Source of the DNA: Curvularia sp. ZM96
Taxonomy: Eukaryota; Ascomycota; Dothideomycetes; Pleosporales; Pleosporaceae
DNA length: 64,000 nt
NCBI GenBank assembly: GCA_022457065.1
Contig: JAJGBQ010000001.1
Coordinates: 1,116,001 to 1,180,000 of the forward strand
Direction of reading: 5' to 3'
Shown here piece by piece: positions 1 to 11,439 of the stretch. Positions within the stretch are counted from its first letter, which is position 1. Every line of letters begins with the position of its first letter. The translations under genes were made by a program, and so were the position numbers. The notes beneath the pieces were generated by a model. It saw only the letters and a program-made list of their open reading frames with translations, had not been told where the DNA came from and searched no databases.

Positions 1-1788
1 CATCGACTATACACTTGCCCTTGAAAGCCTCTCTCTGCCGTCCCCTGCGTCGATCACGGATTCAAGGCTATCCTGTTTGCCCATCACTACAAACATCATG
101 ACAAGCAACGGCTCTTCTATGAGGCGCTCAAGCTCTATTGCTGATGGAGGGAGGACTTCAGTCATAATGCGGACCGCATCTGGTGCGGTTACTGTAACCA
201 AACCTTCCGGACACAGGCACTCATCTAGCGTCACTGATGATTCAATGTCCAGACTGTCCCTGCCTTCGCGGGCAGCCAGCGAGGAGCCTATCACCCGACA
301 CCGATCGATGCTCATATCGACATTACCAGACTCTCATAGTGCGCAACTTCAGCGTAAGCGCACAAGCGCCAAGAAGAGGTGGTCTCACCCTGACTTGCCA
401 GCAAAGGCAGAGAAAGCACACAATGACAAAGTGGATCGGAAGGAAGAGATGGCAAGAGCCGCAGCCGTGCAAAGTCCGCCACATCCTATCATTGAAGAAC
501 GGCCTGCAAGTCGCGACTCAATCGATATAGATGTGAGTCAGTATCTGAACTCGGAGCGCTTGTCGCAAAAGATTCGACATCCACAGACGGGCAGGATAAT
601 ATCCTTCTCCGAAGTTGGTGACCCCCAGGGCTTTGTCGTTTTTGTCTGCGTGGGCATGGGTCTCACCAGGTATGTCATGGCCTTTTACGATCAGCTTGCT
701 GCTACACTGAAGCTACGTCTGATTACGCCGGACCGTCCTGGTATTGGAGGGAGCCAAGGTGACCCGAATGGGACGCCTCTCAGTTGGCCTGGTAAGCAGA
801 TGGTCCGCTGTCAGCTTCTTTAAACTTATGCTAACAATGACCAGATGACGTATCCATAATATGTCAAGCCTTGAAGATCAACAAGTTTTCTCTACTGGCA
901 CATTCAGCTGGAGCCGTCTACGCTCTTGCAACATCGTTGCGGATGCCACAACATATTCGCGGCAGGGTGCATTTGCTTGCCCCTTGGATACCGCCCTCGC
1001 AAATGGCACCTATTGGCATTAGCCAAGACAGCCCACCAACGCAGCAGCTTCCAAGATCACAGCGCTTTCTTCGTGCTCTGCCTCCATCACTTCTCAAGGT
1101 CGCAAACTCGACCTTTCTCAGTGCGACCAGCGCAAGCCTCCAGCGCACCGGGCCTAAGACTGCGCCCAAAACGAAACGGAAAAGCACGGCCCCTTCGCCG
1201 GCGCCAAGTCAGGCTTCGACACGGCCTTCAGTACAAGATACCCACCGGCATTCGATGATGGTTATGGACCAAGTGTTGCCGAATGCCAGCACACTAAGTT
1301 TGGCAAATTCTCCAGACCTGAACCACGATGAGGTGCAACGCATGAGAGAAATGCTCACTATCGCCGAACGCGAGCGGCAGCGCGCTTTCGACGAGCGTCT
1401 TACATTTGCAATCTGGGATCGGGCAACAGCGCATGCCAATCCTGCCACGGATCTCATTGTCTGTCTCGAGACTAAGCAGACCATTGGCTTCCGATACGAG
1501 GACATCAACCGCCCAGTGGTCATCCACCATGGATCCAAGGACTCGCGTGTGCCCGTTGACAATGTGCGATGGCTTGGCAAGCTGATGCGCAAATGCGAAG
1601 TCCGCATCCTGGAGGGCGAGCAGCACGGCCTTATGGCCAGCGCGCAGGTCATGGGCAACGTGCTCACGGAGATGGCTAGCGACTGGGAGGACTGGAATAA
1701 CGTCACACGAGGCACGGGCGAGCAGCGTGCGGTCTCGAGGAGGCGCACCACAGAGAGGTTGAAGACTCAGGTCAGCTTCACCAGTTGA
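1..1788 (+). CDS. alpha/beta hydrolase-fold protein (5' end open)
   Basis: Two exons, up to 791 and 845-1788, joined across a 53-nt intron (792-844). The first frame is open to the left edge, so the true start may lie outside; the first internal ATG is at 98 and gives 545 aa. The N-terminal ~150 residues are Ser/Arg-rich and look disordered. The hydrolase fold follows: an oxyanion-side stretch (VCVGMGL), the strand LITPDRPGIGGS, then the nucleophile elbow AHSAG (Ser252 counted from ATG98), Asp464 in GSKDSRVP and His492 in EGEQHGL, so a full Ser-Asp-His triad is visible. A Ser/Thr/Pro-rich insertion sits in the cap region. The substrate cannot be told from sequence. No signal peptide is seen, so it is probably intracellular. 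It is convergent with the mannosidase gene downstream. Confidence 0.8.
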
Positions 1789-2482
1789 GCTCAGATCTGC
1801 CGCACACCACTTTGGTCCTGAACTCCACAGTTGAACTGACTACCCTACTGTCTGTTGACATGCTTCAAATTTCTTCATCACATCGGGCGAGCGAGCGAGC
1901 GTCCAGCTCTTCTTGTTTCCATTTCTCTTCTTTCCTTGTCTATATTTCCTTTTCTTTTCCCACGACCGGACGAATACCCCTTTGTGATTCTTGTTCATCA
2001 TCACTACTAATACCGGCAATCTTCTTGTGTATCGCGCTTTTCTAATGCGTTTAGCTAGCCACGTATACCCTTCCCTTTGGAGTACCTGGGTAAAACAGCA
2101 TTTTTGTCTTAGTTCTTACACCCCCAACCCTTTTCCTTGACTCAGCATATAGAGGGATGGAGGCACGGAAGAAGGAAGGACAGGGGGGAAAGGAGGATTT
2201 TTGATTCTGTAAGAGCGCCGTTAGGCCGAAGCATATTTGCATTATTCACCGCTCGGTGGCTTTTGTTTCAGGCGGGGCATATAGACATGAATAGCTACAA
2301 TGACCTTGCTTGCGCTTTTATATCTTTATGGGTGCAACAAATGCTATCCACTCCGCTACATGACCTACTGGGAGAGAAGAAAAGTACTCCCTTAACTATA
2401 TAAGAAAATCAAAGCACCATGTCATACAAATATCGTCTTCCTATCAGTACTCTCAGGAAAGAAAAAAACACTGGATCAATCT
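1789..2482. other. intergenic, convergent 3' ends
   Basis: Lies between the hydrolase (+) and GH125 (-) stop codons. It holds a short GCGA run near 1887-1900 and a pyrimidine-rich tract around 1900-1970. No gene was recognised. Confidence 0.6.
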
Positions 2483-4175
2483 TTACAACGTATATGCCTC
2501 CTCGCCCTTCTCAAACAACAAATGTGGCTTCCTCTGCGCGAGATCCAGAATCGTCTGTGCAAACACCGAGTTGGCCCATGCAAACCAACTCCGCGTGTAC
2601 GACGAACTATACTCTACATTAATACTTTCATGCACCAACCCGAGCTTAGACACATTCTTGACTGCTTCAAGACAAGTGGTGATTTCCTTGTCATCATCGC
2701 TCGTCATAGCCTGCACAAGGACAGCCATGGGCCACGCATTGCGCAGGCCGACGTGGGGTCCGCCGATGCCGTTGAAGGCCTCGCCGGTGAGGTAGTACGG
2801 ATTTCCCTTTTTCTCTAGAATCATTTTGCGAGTATTCTTATACACTTTGTTTTCCGCATCTGTAAAGCCGAGAAGTGGGAGGGCGAGTAGAGACGGGAGA
2901 TTGGCGTCGTCCATGAGGATGGAGGAGCCGTAGCCGTCCACTTCAAAGGCAAAGACTTCGCCGTATTTTTTGTGCGTTACGACGCCATGTTCCCAAACGC
3001 CCTTTTGGATCTTTTCGCCCCAGGAGAGGACTTGGGTGGCGATGGTTTTCTTGCCGGCTTTGGAGAGCATGTGCGACGTGCGGATTAGTTCGGTGGCCAT
3101 CATGGCGTTGGAGGGGATGAGGAAACCCAGGATAGTGGCGTCGTCGCTGGGGCGGAAGGCGCTGCGGACGAGGCCTGTTCCGCCGTTCAGAGGGTTGCCC
3201 AAGCCACTCAGACCAAGCGTCTCGGTGCCGCTGTCAGTCTGGCGTCGCCATGTGTACTCGTTGCCTTGGTATTCGCCCGTTTTTTCGTCAAAAGTGGGTT
3301 TGGACTGCTCCTTTAAAACACCTAGGAGTGTGTCGAGAGCGAGGAGCCACCGTCCGTTGATGAACTCGGTTGAGCCAGTGTGGTTGTAGAATTGGTTGGA
3401 GAGCGAGAGAAAGTGGGCTAGTGAATCGAGCTCGTATTTGCACTCAAAAACGAAGGACTCCTCATAGAAGGGGTGCACGTTGTCGCCGTCGCCTTGGAAT
3501 GTCGGTTTCAGACCACTTGGGGGAGGGGGCTGGAAAGCATTGCAGTAAGGAGATCCAATGACATACTCTGCCTGGGTGTTGATGGCTCCTAGAATCAGCT
3601 GGTGGATTTCCTTGTCCTTTTTCGCAAGGAGCTGGTATTGTGCTAGTTGATTTGTCGAGTCGCGTAGCCATTCCGCATTAATATCACCAGTGACGATGAA
3701 ACTCTGTGGTCCTTTCCAAGCAGCAGCATCCCAGCTTTGCCGGAATGCCTTGGGCTTAGCAGTCCCGTCTACGTGCCACCTCACGGTTGTGTCTAGGGTG
3801 TTTGGAAAGGCGTTTTCGAAGAGGCGGGCGAGATCTTTGTCGACCATCTTCTTGCTCATATCATCAATGACCTTTTCCACAAGGGGCGACTCAAAGGTTC
3901 GACAGTACTTGGAGGGCCGTTGAAAGGGGAGTTTCATGGGGCCAGAACTGTATGGTGGGCTGGCAGGTGCATCAGCAAATGTTGTGTCTTACTCATGTCT
4001 TCACATACTGCGGCCGCTTGGCGTAGTGTGCGTAGTCTGGACATGCTGCGCGGTACTTGACCGGGTCGATGTCGGCTTTCAGAGGCTCTTGGTCGTATAC
4101 ATTGTTCAGGCCGGCCGAAACAGGCTGAAGAGAAAGGAGAGACCCTAGGGACAGTGCCGTCAAGTACGACTTCAT
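2483..4175 (-). CDS. GH125 exo-alpha-1,6-mannosidase (DUF1237), secreted
   Basis: Two exons, 4175-4009 and 3947-2483, with a 61-nt intron (GTATGT donor, CAG acceptor), giving 543 aa. The N-terminus is a signal peptide (MKSYLTALSLGSLLSLQPVSA), so the enzyme should enter the secretory pathway. The body matches the GH125 family throughout: KLPFQRP near the start, the conserved GDINAEWLRDSTNQ loop, the Gly-rich GGTGLVRSAFRPSDDAT block, NPYYLTGEAFNGIGGPHVG, and the C-terminal HESINVEYS..TRSWFAWANS motif with its conserved Glu. The family removes alpha-1,6-linked mannose from N-glycan cores and mannans. Length is normal for fungal members. It is divergent from CLP1 across 542 bp. Confidence in the family is high; the exact glycan target is inferred. 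Confidence 0.93.
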
Positions 4176-4717
4176 TGTGTCGAAGGAGACTCAAGGGCGA
4201 CAATATTCACTGGAAGCGTTGCGCGATACCGGATAGCGAGGGAGGACTAGTAGACGTGGCGAAGACGATATTCAACTAGAGGTATTCTGCATAGTTTTTC
4301 CAACACAGGGTATCTCAGGCGTTGGATCCAAAGCAGGCAGATAAGCTTCAATCGATGGTTTGGACTTGATATCGAGGTGGCTGTCATATGCGGAGCACGC
4401 CGACACCTCCGCCAATGAGCAGGGCGTCAAGTCCGCATGGCCCGTGCTGCAGCTCAAGGTCGCGCGGCATCATGTTTACTCTGCTTCAACATATATTGAT
4501 TTCGCCTTGCAACGCAAGGTTCTGTGGGCACACAACCGTTCTGGTAGACTCGTGTGACTCCAGCGACCAGATTTTTTTTCCACGTCCACCTTTCGCCAAC
4601 CGAGTCAACCTCCCACAACCTCGTCCATCTTCGCTGCAACACCCACCTTTGATTGACTGAACGACACACCCTGACCACCACTCTCACTCCCCTCGCCTCA
4701 GAATCCCCACCACCACC
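4176..4717. promoter_or_regulatory. divergent promoter region GH125/CLP1
   Basis: 542 bp between two outward-facing starts. A pyrimidine-rich stretch (about 4560-4710) precedes the CLP1 ATG, as is common for fungal housekeeping promoters. No specific site is assigned. Confidence 0.45.
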
Positions 4718-6303
4718 ATGATATCCCTCCCCGGACTCAACCTCTCCTCTCAACCCGCCGAGTCACCCAACGCCCCTACATCCTCTGTGACACGAACCCA
4801 GGAACTCGCCGCAAACACCGAATACCGCTTCGAAGTCTCTTTCTCGCGCACGCTCACAATCAAACTCGCATCCGGCACCGCTGAATTCTTCGGCACCGAG
4901 CTCGCTCCCTCAACCACGTACTCCTTCTCAGGCACAAAAGGCGCAATCTACACATGGCACGGGTGCAAACTCGACATTGGCGGCGACGTCGAGTCCGACT
5001 ATGTTGCTGAAGAAACGCCCATGATAAGCGTTGCGAATCTGCATTTTGCGCTGGAGAACCTACGCGATAAGAGCGTTGCGAGCGGGAGCGTAGAAATGGG
5101 ACCTAGGATTCTTGTCGTTGGGCCCGAGAACTCTGGGAAGACGTCGCTGGTCAAGACGCTGGTATCCTACGCGGTGAAGTCGGATAGACAGCCCATGGTG
5201 GTGAATCTGGATCCGCGACAGGGCATGCTCAGCGTACCTGGGTCTTTCTCCGCCGCCGCTTTCTCGTCAATAGTAGATATTGAGGAGGGATGGGGCAGCA
5301 GTCCTATCTCCGGACCCAGCCCGATCCCAGTCAAGATGCCGCTGGTGTATCACTATGGGCTGAAAGACCCGGAAGAAGACAGGGTGTTCAAGCCGTTGGT
5401 CACGCGCATGGCGCTCGCGGTTACAAGTAGACTGGAGGAGGACAAGCTGAGCAAGCAGGCTGGCTTCATCATCGATAGCTCGGGCGCGATTAGCCAAGGG
5501 AAGAATGGCGTCTACGACAACATAGAGCATATTGTTTCTGAGTTTTCGGGTGCGTGATGTCTTGATATCTTTTTGCCTGCCCGTCCATCCATCCAACACC
5601 ATCCCACATCCCTGAACCCAATCTGCCCATCTCCTTCTTTTCTTGCACATATACATCCATCCATCCAGGTACTTCCCCGCTACTTTCTCTGAACCAAAAC
5701 GCTAACTACCTCCCCTTATTTTTCCAAAAAACAGTCAACATCCTCATCACCCTCGGCTCCGAACGCCTCTACTCGGACCTCTCGCGCAAATTCTCCTCGC
5801 GCAGTACTACTACGGACCCCAGCGACGCCGTCACCGTCGTCCGCCTCGACAAATCCGGCGGCTGCGTCGACCGCAGCGAAACCTACATGCGCGCCCTGCG
5901 CCACTCCCAAATCAAAGAGTACTTCTTCGGCCGCGCCGGCGACGAAACGCTCGCGCCAAGCAGCCAAATGGCCGATTTTGGCGACTTGCACATTTTCAAG
6001 ATTGCGGAGCCTGAAAGCGACGAAGCGACGGATGACTACGGCCAGCCGCTCGCGCCAAGGCTGTTTGATAAAGTGGTGCCCGATGAGGGTATGGTGGGTA
6101 TGTTGCTGGCGATTACGACGGCGGGGGCGAATGAGACGATGCCGGTGATTAGGGATAGTAGTATCAGGGGGTATGTGTATGTGGCGGATGTGGATGAGGC
6201 GAAGAAGAAGGTCAGGTTGTTGAGTCCGTTGCCCGGCCAGACGCCGGCGAGTGCGTTGATTCTGGGGAGTTGGCCGGAGAAGGTGGAGGGGCTTGTGGGG
6301 TAG
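4718..6303 (+). CDS. CLP1: mRNA cleavage and polyadenylation factor CLP1
   Basis: Two exons, 4718-5549 and 5735-6303, give 466 aa, close to the usual ~450. The Walker A motif GPENSGKTS is at residues 135-143. The N-terminal beta domain (EYRFEVSF, TAEFFGTEL, IYTWHGCKLDI) and the Walker B-side strand MVVNLDPRQG are typical of Clp1. The C-terminal part (YVYVADVDEAKKKVRLLSP..LP) is the family's OB-like domain. Clp1 works in cleavage factor IA with Pcf11 in 3'-end formation of mRNA, in the nucleus. The intron is 185 nt, much longer than most here, and carries (ATCC)n runs; its donor is GTGCGT and its acceptor ACAG. The join V-N-I-L-I-T-L-G restores the expected strand, so I trust it. Confidence 0.94.
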
Positions 6304-6922
6304 GATGGCGTGTGTGAATGGTGGTGGGTTGGGGGTGGAAGGGAGGTGGGTTGATAGAGGAAAGGAAAGGAAAGAAAATGAGAAGGGGGTGGGAAAGGGG
6401 CATGTGCTGGGTAAATCATTCGAGAGCAATGCTATGTCTTTGCGTTTGACGTATCGTTCATCTTTCGGAGTATGTGTTGAAAGAGATTTAGCCAGAGAAA
6501 GCATCTACATGCGCTGTTGTCAAATCCGCATCCAAACCCAAGGCTAGCGTATCGCTCGTCAATTGCGTTCGAGGAAAGTCAATACCTGCACTCTGTTTGA
6601 GCTTCTGTACGGCCATGCGTTTCGCCTTTTTATTGAATCAACTTGCTCCGTGTCCAGTACTCGACGGCATTCTCATAGTTCTCATCCACGTAGTTCTCAT
6701 CCAGTCCACAGGAAATTTCTGGGCTTATACAAGTAGTACCGAGATATGCAGACACAATCATAGCGTACACAGTGCACGGATATGCCTTAGAGTAGTCGTA
6801 TCTGCCTCAAAGCGGCTCAACTTGAGACACCCGGCTCGATCCTTGTTTGGCTCATCCAACTTCCATAGAATCTCTCATACTCTCGTCCGAAAACTTCAGA
6901 CATCCGTCTTCTAAACCACTCA
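6304..6922. other. intergenic, convergent 3' ends
   Basis: Between the CLP1 and F-box stop codons. The first ~100 bp is purine-rich on the + strand (GGGTGGG/GGAAAGG runs). No gene was recognised. Confidence 0.6.
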
Positions 6923-8758
6923 CTACGTCTCCCCCACTTCCTCCCGCACCTCCATGCGCTTGCAAAACTCAGTCATCCTCTCTCTAACACTCTGATCCCT
7001 CGTGTTTACCCTCCATCCGATCTGCGGCCTTAACACCGCAAACGACCTATCTCCATCTTTCAAAAAAGGGTTTTCTTCACCGTTGCCAAACAGGTACTCA
7101 TCTATCTCTTGGTCCGCAACCTGGAAGCAAGTTGTATCAGAAACTAGCAGCTGGCAGATGGTGAAATTGGGTTTACTTGTGCAATCCGCGGTGCTGTAGT
7201 GTTCTTTTAAGCGCTCAAAGTGCGTTTGCCAAGAGGGATCGCCCATCCACTGGTACAGACGGTGGAGCGTGACATGTTGGAGTTTAGGCATCGAGGTGAG
7301 CAGGCCGACAATGTCGTCGCACTCTGCTAGAATATGCCGTAGGGTCAGGGTCTTAAGTTGTTGTTTCACATTCTCGGGTATAGGAATGAGACGCAGTGGC
7401 ATACCAAACACAGGTGCTCTTTTGTTATATCCAAGGCTCAGATCGAGGTGTTCGAGATGGTGAAGATGGGAAAGAAAGTTCTTGTTGACAGAGGCGTGGT
7501 GGGAGGTGAAGACCGGTCGGGCATCCATTTCCGGAGTGACGAAGAATTTGAGATATTTCAGCGGGGTGCGCTGGAACATGCGTATGGTATCCTCGACATT
7601 TTTTGAAGTAAAAGGAAAATCATATTTGTTCATTATAGGCCCGGGTTCAGTTGCGGCTTCGCACTCCGTTTCAGCAATGAATTCCTCGATTTTTGACACC
7701 TGCAAGCCAGTTATGGCAGACATCAAGGCAGAATAACCTTGGGAGCCCGTTAGCGATCGATTGTTCTGAAGGGGCGCCTTCACACGGCGATCCTGGACGT
7801 GCTCTAGTGGCACATGTGCATAAAACACATGCCTGATACTCGGCTTGCGAAACCCGACCGGAAGAGACTTGTGAAATGGCGTGTTGTATCGCAGTGGAAA
7901 GGCAGTGGAGCGCCAAACTTCAGTTGTGAACGTGACTCTCTTGAGGTTGGGAAAGCCCACCAGCGCTTGTTGCAGTGCTTGGACATCCGACTGCTGCTGC
8001 ATGATTGCTTGTTCCTCCCGGTACAAGTCTTGGTAGAGCGAGTAGCTATCCTCGATGCCCATCAGGGTTGCATTGCGCGCCAGGACCTCTCTGGAGAACT
8101 GATCGTCATAGCGCAGGAGGATTTCTTTCGCAGCCTCGGTCAATCGCATATTGCTATCAAAGAGGTCATCGTGCTCGAGTGCATGATACTCGGGGTTATC
8201 CTCTCCATAGATCCAGATGGCTTCCTCTAGTCGATTCTCAATGGCTCTTTTGGTCTTTCTTTCGTCCACTGCTATGGCGATGCGGAAGCTGTTCAGCGTC
8301 GGGTACTCCTCCAGGCGAGTATCATCCCAAACAATCTCGCTGACTCTGCATTTGTAGCTGGGATGCGACATGATTTGGTACAGATAGTCAAGATTTGCTC
8401 GGTTTGGCGAAACGTAGACGCGGTCGATGCGAAGATAGACACTGCTGGCCAGCTGCTTGCTAGCAAGTCGGAGGCGCTTGATGTCAAGCTTGGAGATGTG
8501 CGCACACACAATATCCAGCAGCTCAGCTGGTAAGTCCAAAATGGTTTTCCTGTTCTTGTTCGGTGGTCCGTCGCCGCTCCCGAACGCCTCTGGGAACTCA
8601 TCCCCAAACAACCCCTCCATGAAGCTTAGTGACGGCACCCTGCTCGCGCTCAAAGCGGAGACAAAGGACACTCGGCGCTTTGAGACGCCCGCATGGATAG
8701 TCAAGTTGGGTTTCCGGCGTTGGGGTTTGGCCGGCCGTATCTGGAGGTTTGAAAACAT
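6923..8758 (-). CDS. F-box domain protein
   Basis: Single-exon gene of 611 aa. An F-box lies at about residues 72-115 (ILDLPAELLDIVCAHIS followed by the LRLASKQL helix). The region after it has scattered leucine-rich segments (LPRLEHLDLSLGY-like, LKTLTLRHIL, LQHVTLHRL) that suggest an irregular LRR-type substrate-binding domain. F-box proteins recruit targets to SCF (Skp1-Cullin-F-box) ubiquitin ligases. The target is unknown. An alternative start is Met47, just ahead of the F-box, since the first 46 residues are basic and poorly structured. No intron was needed. One of three F-box genes in this window. Confidence 0.85.
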   Translation of the reverse strand: MFSNLQIRPAKPQRRKPNLTIHAGVSKRRVSFVSALSASRVPSLSFMEGLFGDEFPEAFGSGDGPPNKNRKTILDLPAELLDIVCAHISKLDIKRLRLASKQLASSVYLRIDRVYVSPNRANLDYLYQIMSHPSYKCRVSEIVWDDTRLEEYPTLNSFRIAIAVDERKTKRAIENRLEEAIWIYGEDNPEYHALEHDDLFDSNMRLTEAAKEILLRYDDQFSREVLARNATLMGIEDSYSLYQDLYREEQAIMQQQSDVQALQQALVGFPNLKRVTFTTEVWRSTAFPLRYNTPFHKSLPVGFRKPSIRHVFYAHVPLEHVQDRRVKAPLQNNRSLTGSQGYSALMSAITGLQVSKIEEFIAETECEAATEPGPIMNKYDFPFTSKNVEDTIRMFQRTPLKYLKFFVTPEMDARPVFTSHHASVNKNFLSHLHHLEHLDLSLGYNKRAPVFGMPLRLIPIPENVKQQLKTLTLRHILAECDDIVGLLTSMPKLQHVTLHRLYQWMGDPSWQTHFERLKEHYSTADCTSKPNFTICQLLVSDTTCFQVADQEIDEYLFGNGEENPFLKDGDRSFAVLRPQIGWRVNTRDQSVRERMTEFCKRMEVREEVGET

Positions 8759-9617
8759 GACAAAAGATATGAGAAACCGCAGTGGGCATGTAATATCGAA
8801 GTAGGAGTGTTCAAGTTGTTCAGCTGTCGGCTTTGTTGTGAAGGGCTATAAGGTTGGGGCTATGCTAGCTACTTGGCGTGCACGACAATTGAGAGGTAGG
8901 TAAGGGTGACACAATGATGCAAAAGTCGAGGGTTGAATAGGCGGAGGACACGGCAGCAGGGGAAGAAAAGCAAGACAGTGATGGACAAAACATGATGTCG
9001 GATAGCCAAGATGCAAACAAAGTGAAACGCGAGGGTGTGTACGCTACCGATGCAAGGTGGCGAGCTATCCGATTCGAGCTGAAGAGGCTGGCATGGGGGT
9101 GTGGTGCATGTGACTACAGTAGCTGGGAGGGGCGCGAGGGGCACTCAGGCCGCCGAAGCCCACATCGTGCCCCTCGCTTACAGCGTGGAGCTCTGCCCGC
9201 AGTGGATCTCTTGGCCCCGTCAACGTCAAGGGCCGTCGACGACATCACAACCACGGGTACACACGAGTGCGATATTAACCTCTTCTCATTGCTTTGGGCG
9301 CCTTCCAGCAGCCTAAACAAGTGCTCATAAGTCTACATAGTAAGATGTCACCTTTGCACCAGGTAGACACCCTGCGAACGGTTCCACGACGCATCATTCC
9401 TCACGACGGCCGCACCAGTAAACTATCCACCTAGCCAGGTGTGCAGCATAGCGGCTACGGCGTGGTGGTAGACACGCTCGCTCTTCCCATATCGATATCA
9501 AGATTGACCAGCACCCAGGTGCACAGCCATACCCTGCAGCATCCGATGCCCGAGCACGGTGCCACCACTGAGGCTGTTTGTAGGAGTCGAAGATTGGGAA
9601 GGGGGCGAGTCATTCAC
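8759..9617. other. intergenic
   Basis: Upstream of the F-box gene and downstream of the DUF6699-like gene, both on the minus strand. Only short, uncoordinated open frames are present. No gene was recognised. Confidence 0.55.
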
Positions 9618-10460
9618 TTAGGAACCCTCCTCGCCCTCGGCCTTCTTGGCCTTCTTCTTCTTGCCGCCCGAAGCGAATGCATTGGGTGCGGTGGGGTTGG
9701 CCGACTGGTGGACGATGAAGCGAGTGTAACACTCTGATGGGTCCCACTCAAATCCCATGAGGTAGGGCTTCTCGAACTCGTCGTCTGCCTGTGAGGGGTT
9801 AGCTATGTTGAAGCGAGCCATGGGACACAGTCATGGTAGCAGTCATAGCCATTGTGAGAACAGCCGACCGAATCGTGAGTACTTACGCGCTTCTTGAACT
9901 GCTTGTGAATAGCATCTAGTGCGTCCTTGATGGTGACACCCTTCATATTCCGTGCGACAACCTCAAGGCCAAGCGGGAAGTGCAGGGTAATAGACTTGAG
10001 CTTGGGCTCTGTGAGCGGCAGCTTCAGTACTGACGGGTCCTCAACAGTCGAGGGTGACTTGTTCAGCTTCCTGAGAGCCATGCGTTAGCACCACTTGAAC
10101 CCGGGAAGAGCGGACCAGAGCTATCCGGATCACGGCGGACCCATTGACGACGACGACGACGACCCCAGACAAGACGAAAGGAAAAGAAGGCCTTCTTACC
10201 AGTTGAGCTTCTGTGTCTCAATTGAGATTTCAATGTGCTTGCCCTCCTTTTCTGTGGGCGAGTTAGCATCGTCGGCCCCTCATTCGACCCCTCCTCAGCC
10301 CTAGGGTCTCATCATCGGAACACGTACCTAGGTCCTCAATGCGGTAGACATCAGCAGCCATGGAGCTGACTCTGCGGTGGCCCTTCTTGGCGGCGCCATC
10401 CTTGTGCTCCTCGGTCAAAGAATCGACCTTTTGGAGTGTGTTTTCTGTCTCTGCGGCCAT
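9618..10460 (-). CDS. small DUF6699-like protein of unknown function
   Basis: Four exons, 10460-10328, 10251-10200, 10070-9887 and 9788-9618, give 179 aa. Each intron has a good donor (GTACGT, GTAAGA, GTAAGT) and acceptor, and a CTAAC branch site is visible before the third exon. The middle of the protein (KSITLHFPLGLEVVARN, then GVTIKDALDAIHKQFKKR, then the FEWD strand) has the layout of the fungal DUF6699 domain. The C-terminus ends in a Lys/Ala/Glu tail. No signal peptide or membrane segment is present. The function is unknown, and the family call rests on recall of the domain shape only. A (GAC)6 run lies in the second intron. Confidence 0.75.
10146..10163. repeat. (GAC)6 microsatellite
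   Basis: Six uninterrupted GAC units inside the second intron of the DUF6699-like gene. Confidence 0.9.
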
Positions 10461-11439
10461 TGTAGTGGTGGGGGGTGCAGGTGCAGCAGATGCTAGCGGA
10501 AGCGATGGAAGAGTGATAGATGGGGGCAGACACAAAGAGGTGAGACAGCGGCAGGGCGAGGGATTGATCAGTGTGTGTACTCGGGAGATGAGTGAAGAAG
10601 AGAAGAGGGAGAAGGGCAGAGGGACAGCTTTATGAGGGGCCCAGCGTGTCGGAGGCAGGAAGGCACAGGCGATGGTCACTTGATTGATCACCACGTCCAA
10701 GGGGCGCAATCCAATCAATCCAGTCGGCGTGAGATGTGAATGGTCGGACGCGTGCGGGGAAGGGCGAGCATCGCCCAGAATGCGGGGAAGGGAGCCAACC
10801 ACCATTCGTGTGCGCCTGCGTGGCTCCCGATATGACAAGAGACGCCCTTCTGGCATCGTGGCCCAGGACCAGCCAAAAGGCCCCGGAAGCTAGCACTTGA
10901 GCCTCAGTTTCGCTCCTCTGCACTGCCTGGTGGTTGTGTTGCCGTGCCGCTGTGTCGCCGCCGTGCTTCAGCTCAGGTACGGTGGTGAGATGCATCACGC
11001 GACCGACGTCATTGGTCGCGCCATGGGTTGACAAAGGCCGCATCCTCCGCCCGCATCGTCTCAGCTTTAGCACCGGCCGGTCCACTTGGTCGATGCAGCA
11101 TGCTATAGTCTGTGCATATCAACAGTGTCATTGCGTGTTGCTTTTGGCGCTCTTGATGTACCGAGATGGGACAAAAACACCCTACCACTACTCCCGACTC
11201 CGACAAAGCATCCTCAGAGACACGAGGTGGACACGAATACATGCAGATGATACAAAATGCACCGCATAATACTCATACTGGTACTATCATAGTGAACTTG
11301 GCTCTACATAAGCTGGGCGTTTTATTCGGCTATTTCGGTACACCAAGAGACACGCCGCATGCATCTGTCTATGTATCCACCTCACGTGCCTCGTACGACC
11401 GCATACATAGGTAACCCGTCCCATACTCGCACCACCACC
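10461..11439. other. intergenic
   Basis: Promoter side of the DUF6699-like gene and 3' side of the aldo/keto reductase gene. The section next to 10460 is purine-rich on the + strand, so pyrimidine-rich in the gene's sense. No gene was recognised. Confidence 0.55.

Noticed and set aside
5716..6504. 262-codon open frame on the minus strand
   Set aside because: Antisense to CLP1 exon 2; Pro/Ser/His-rich shadow.
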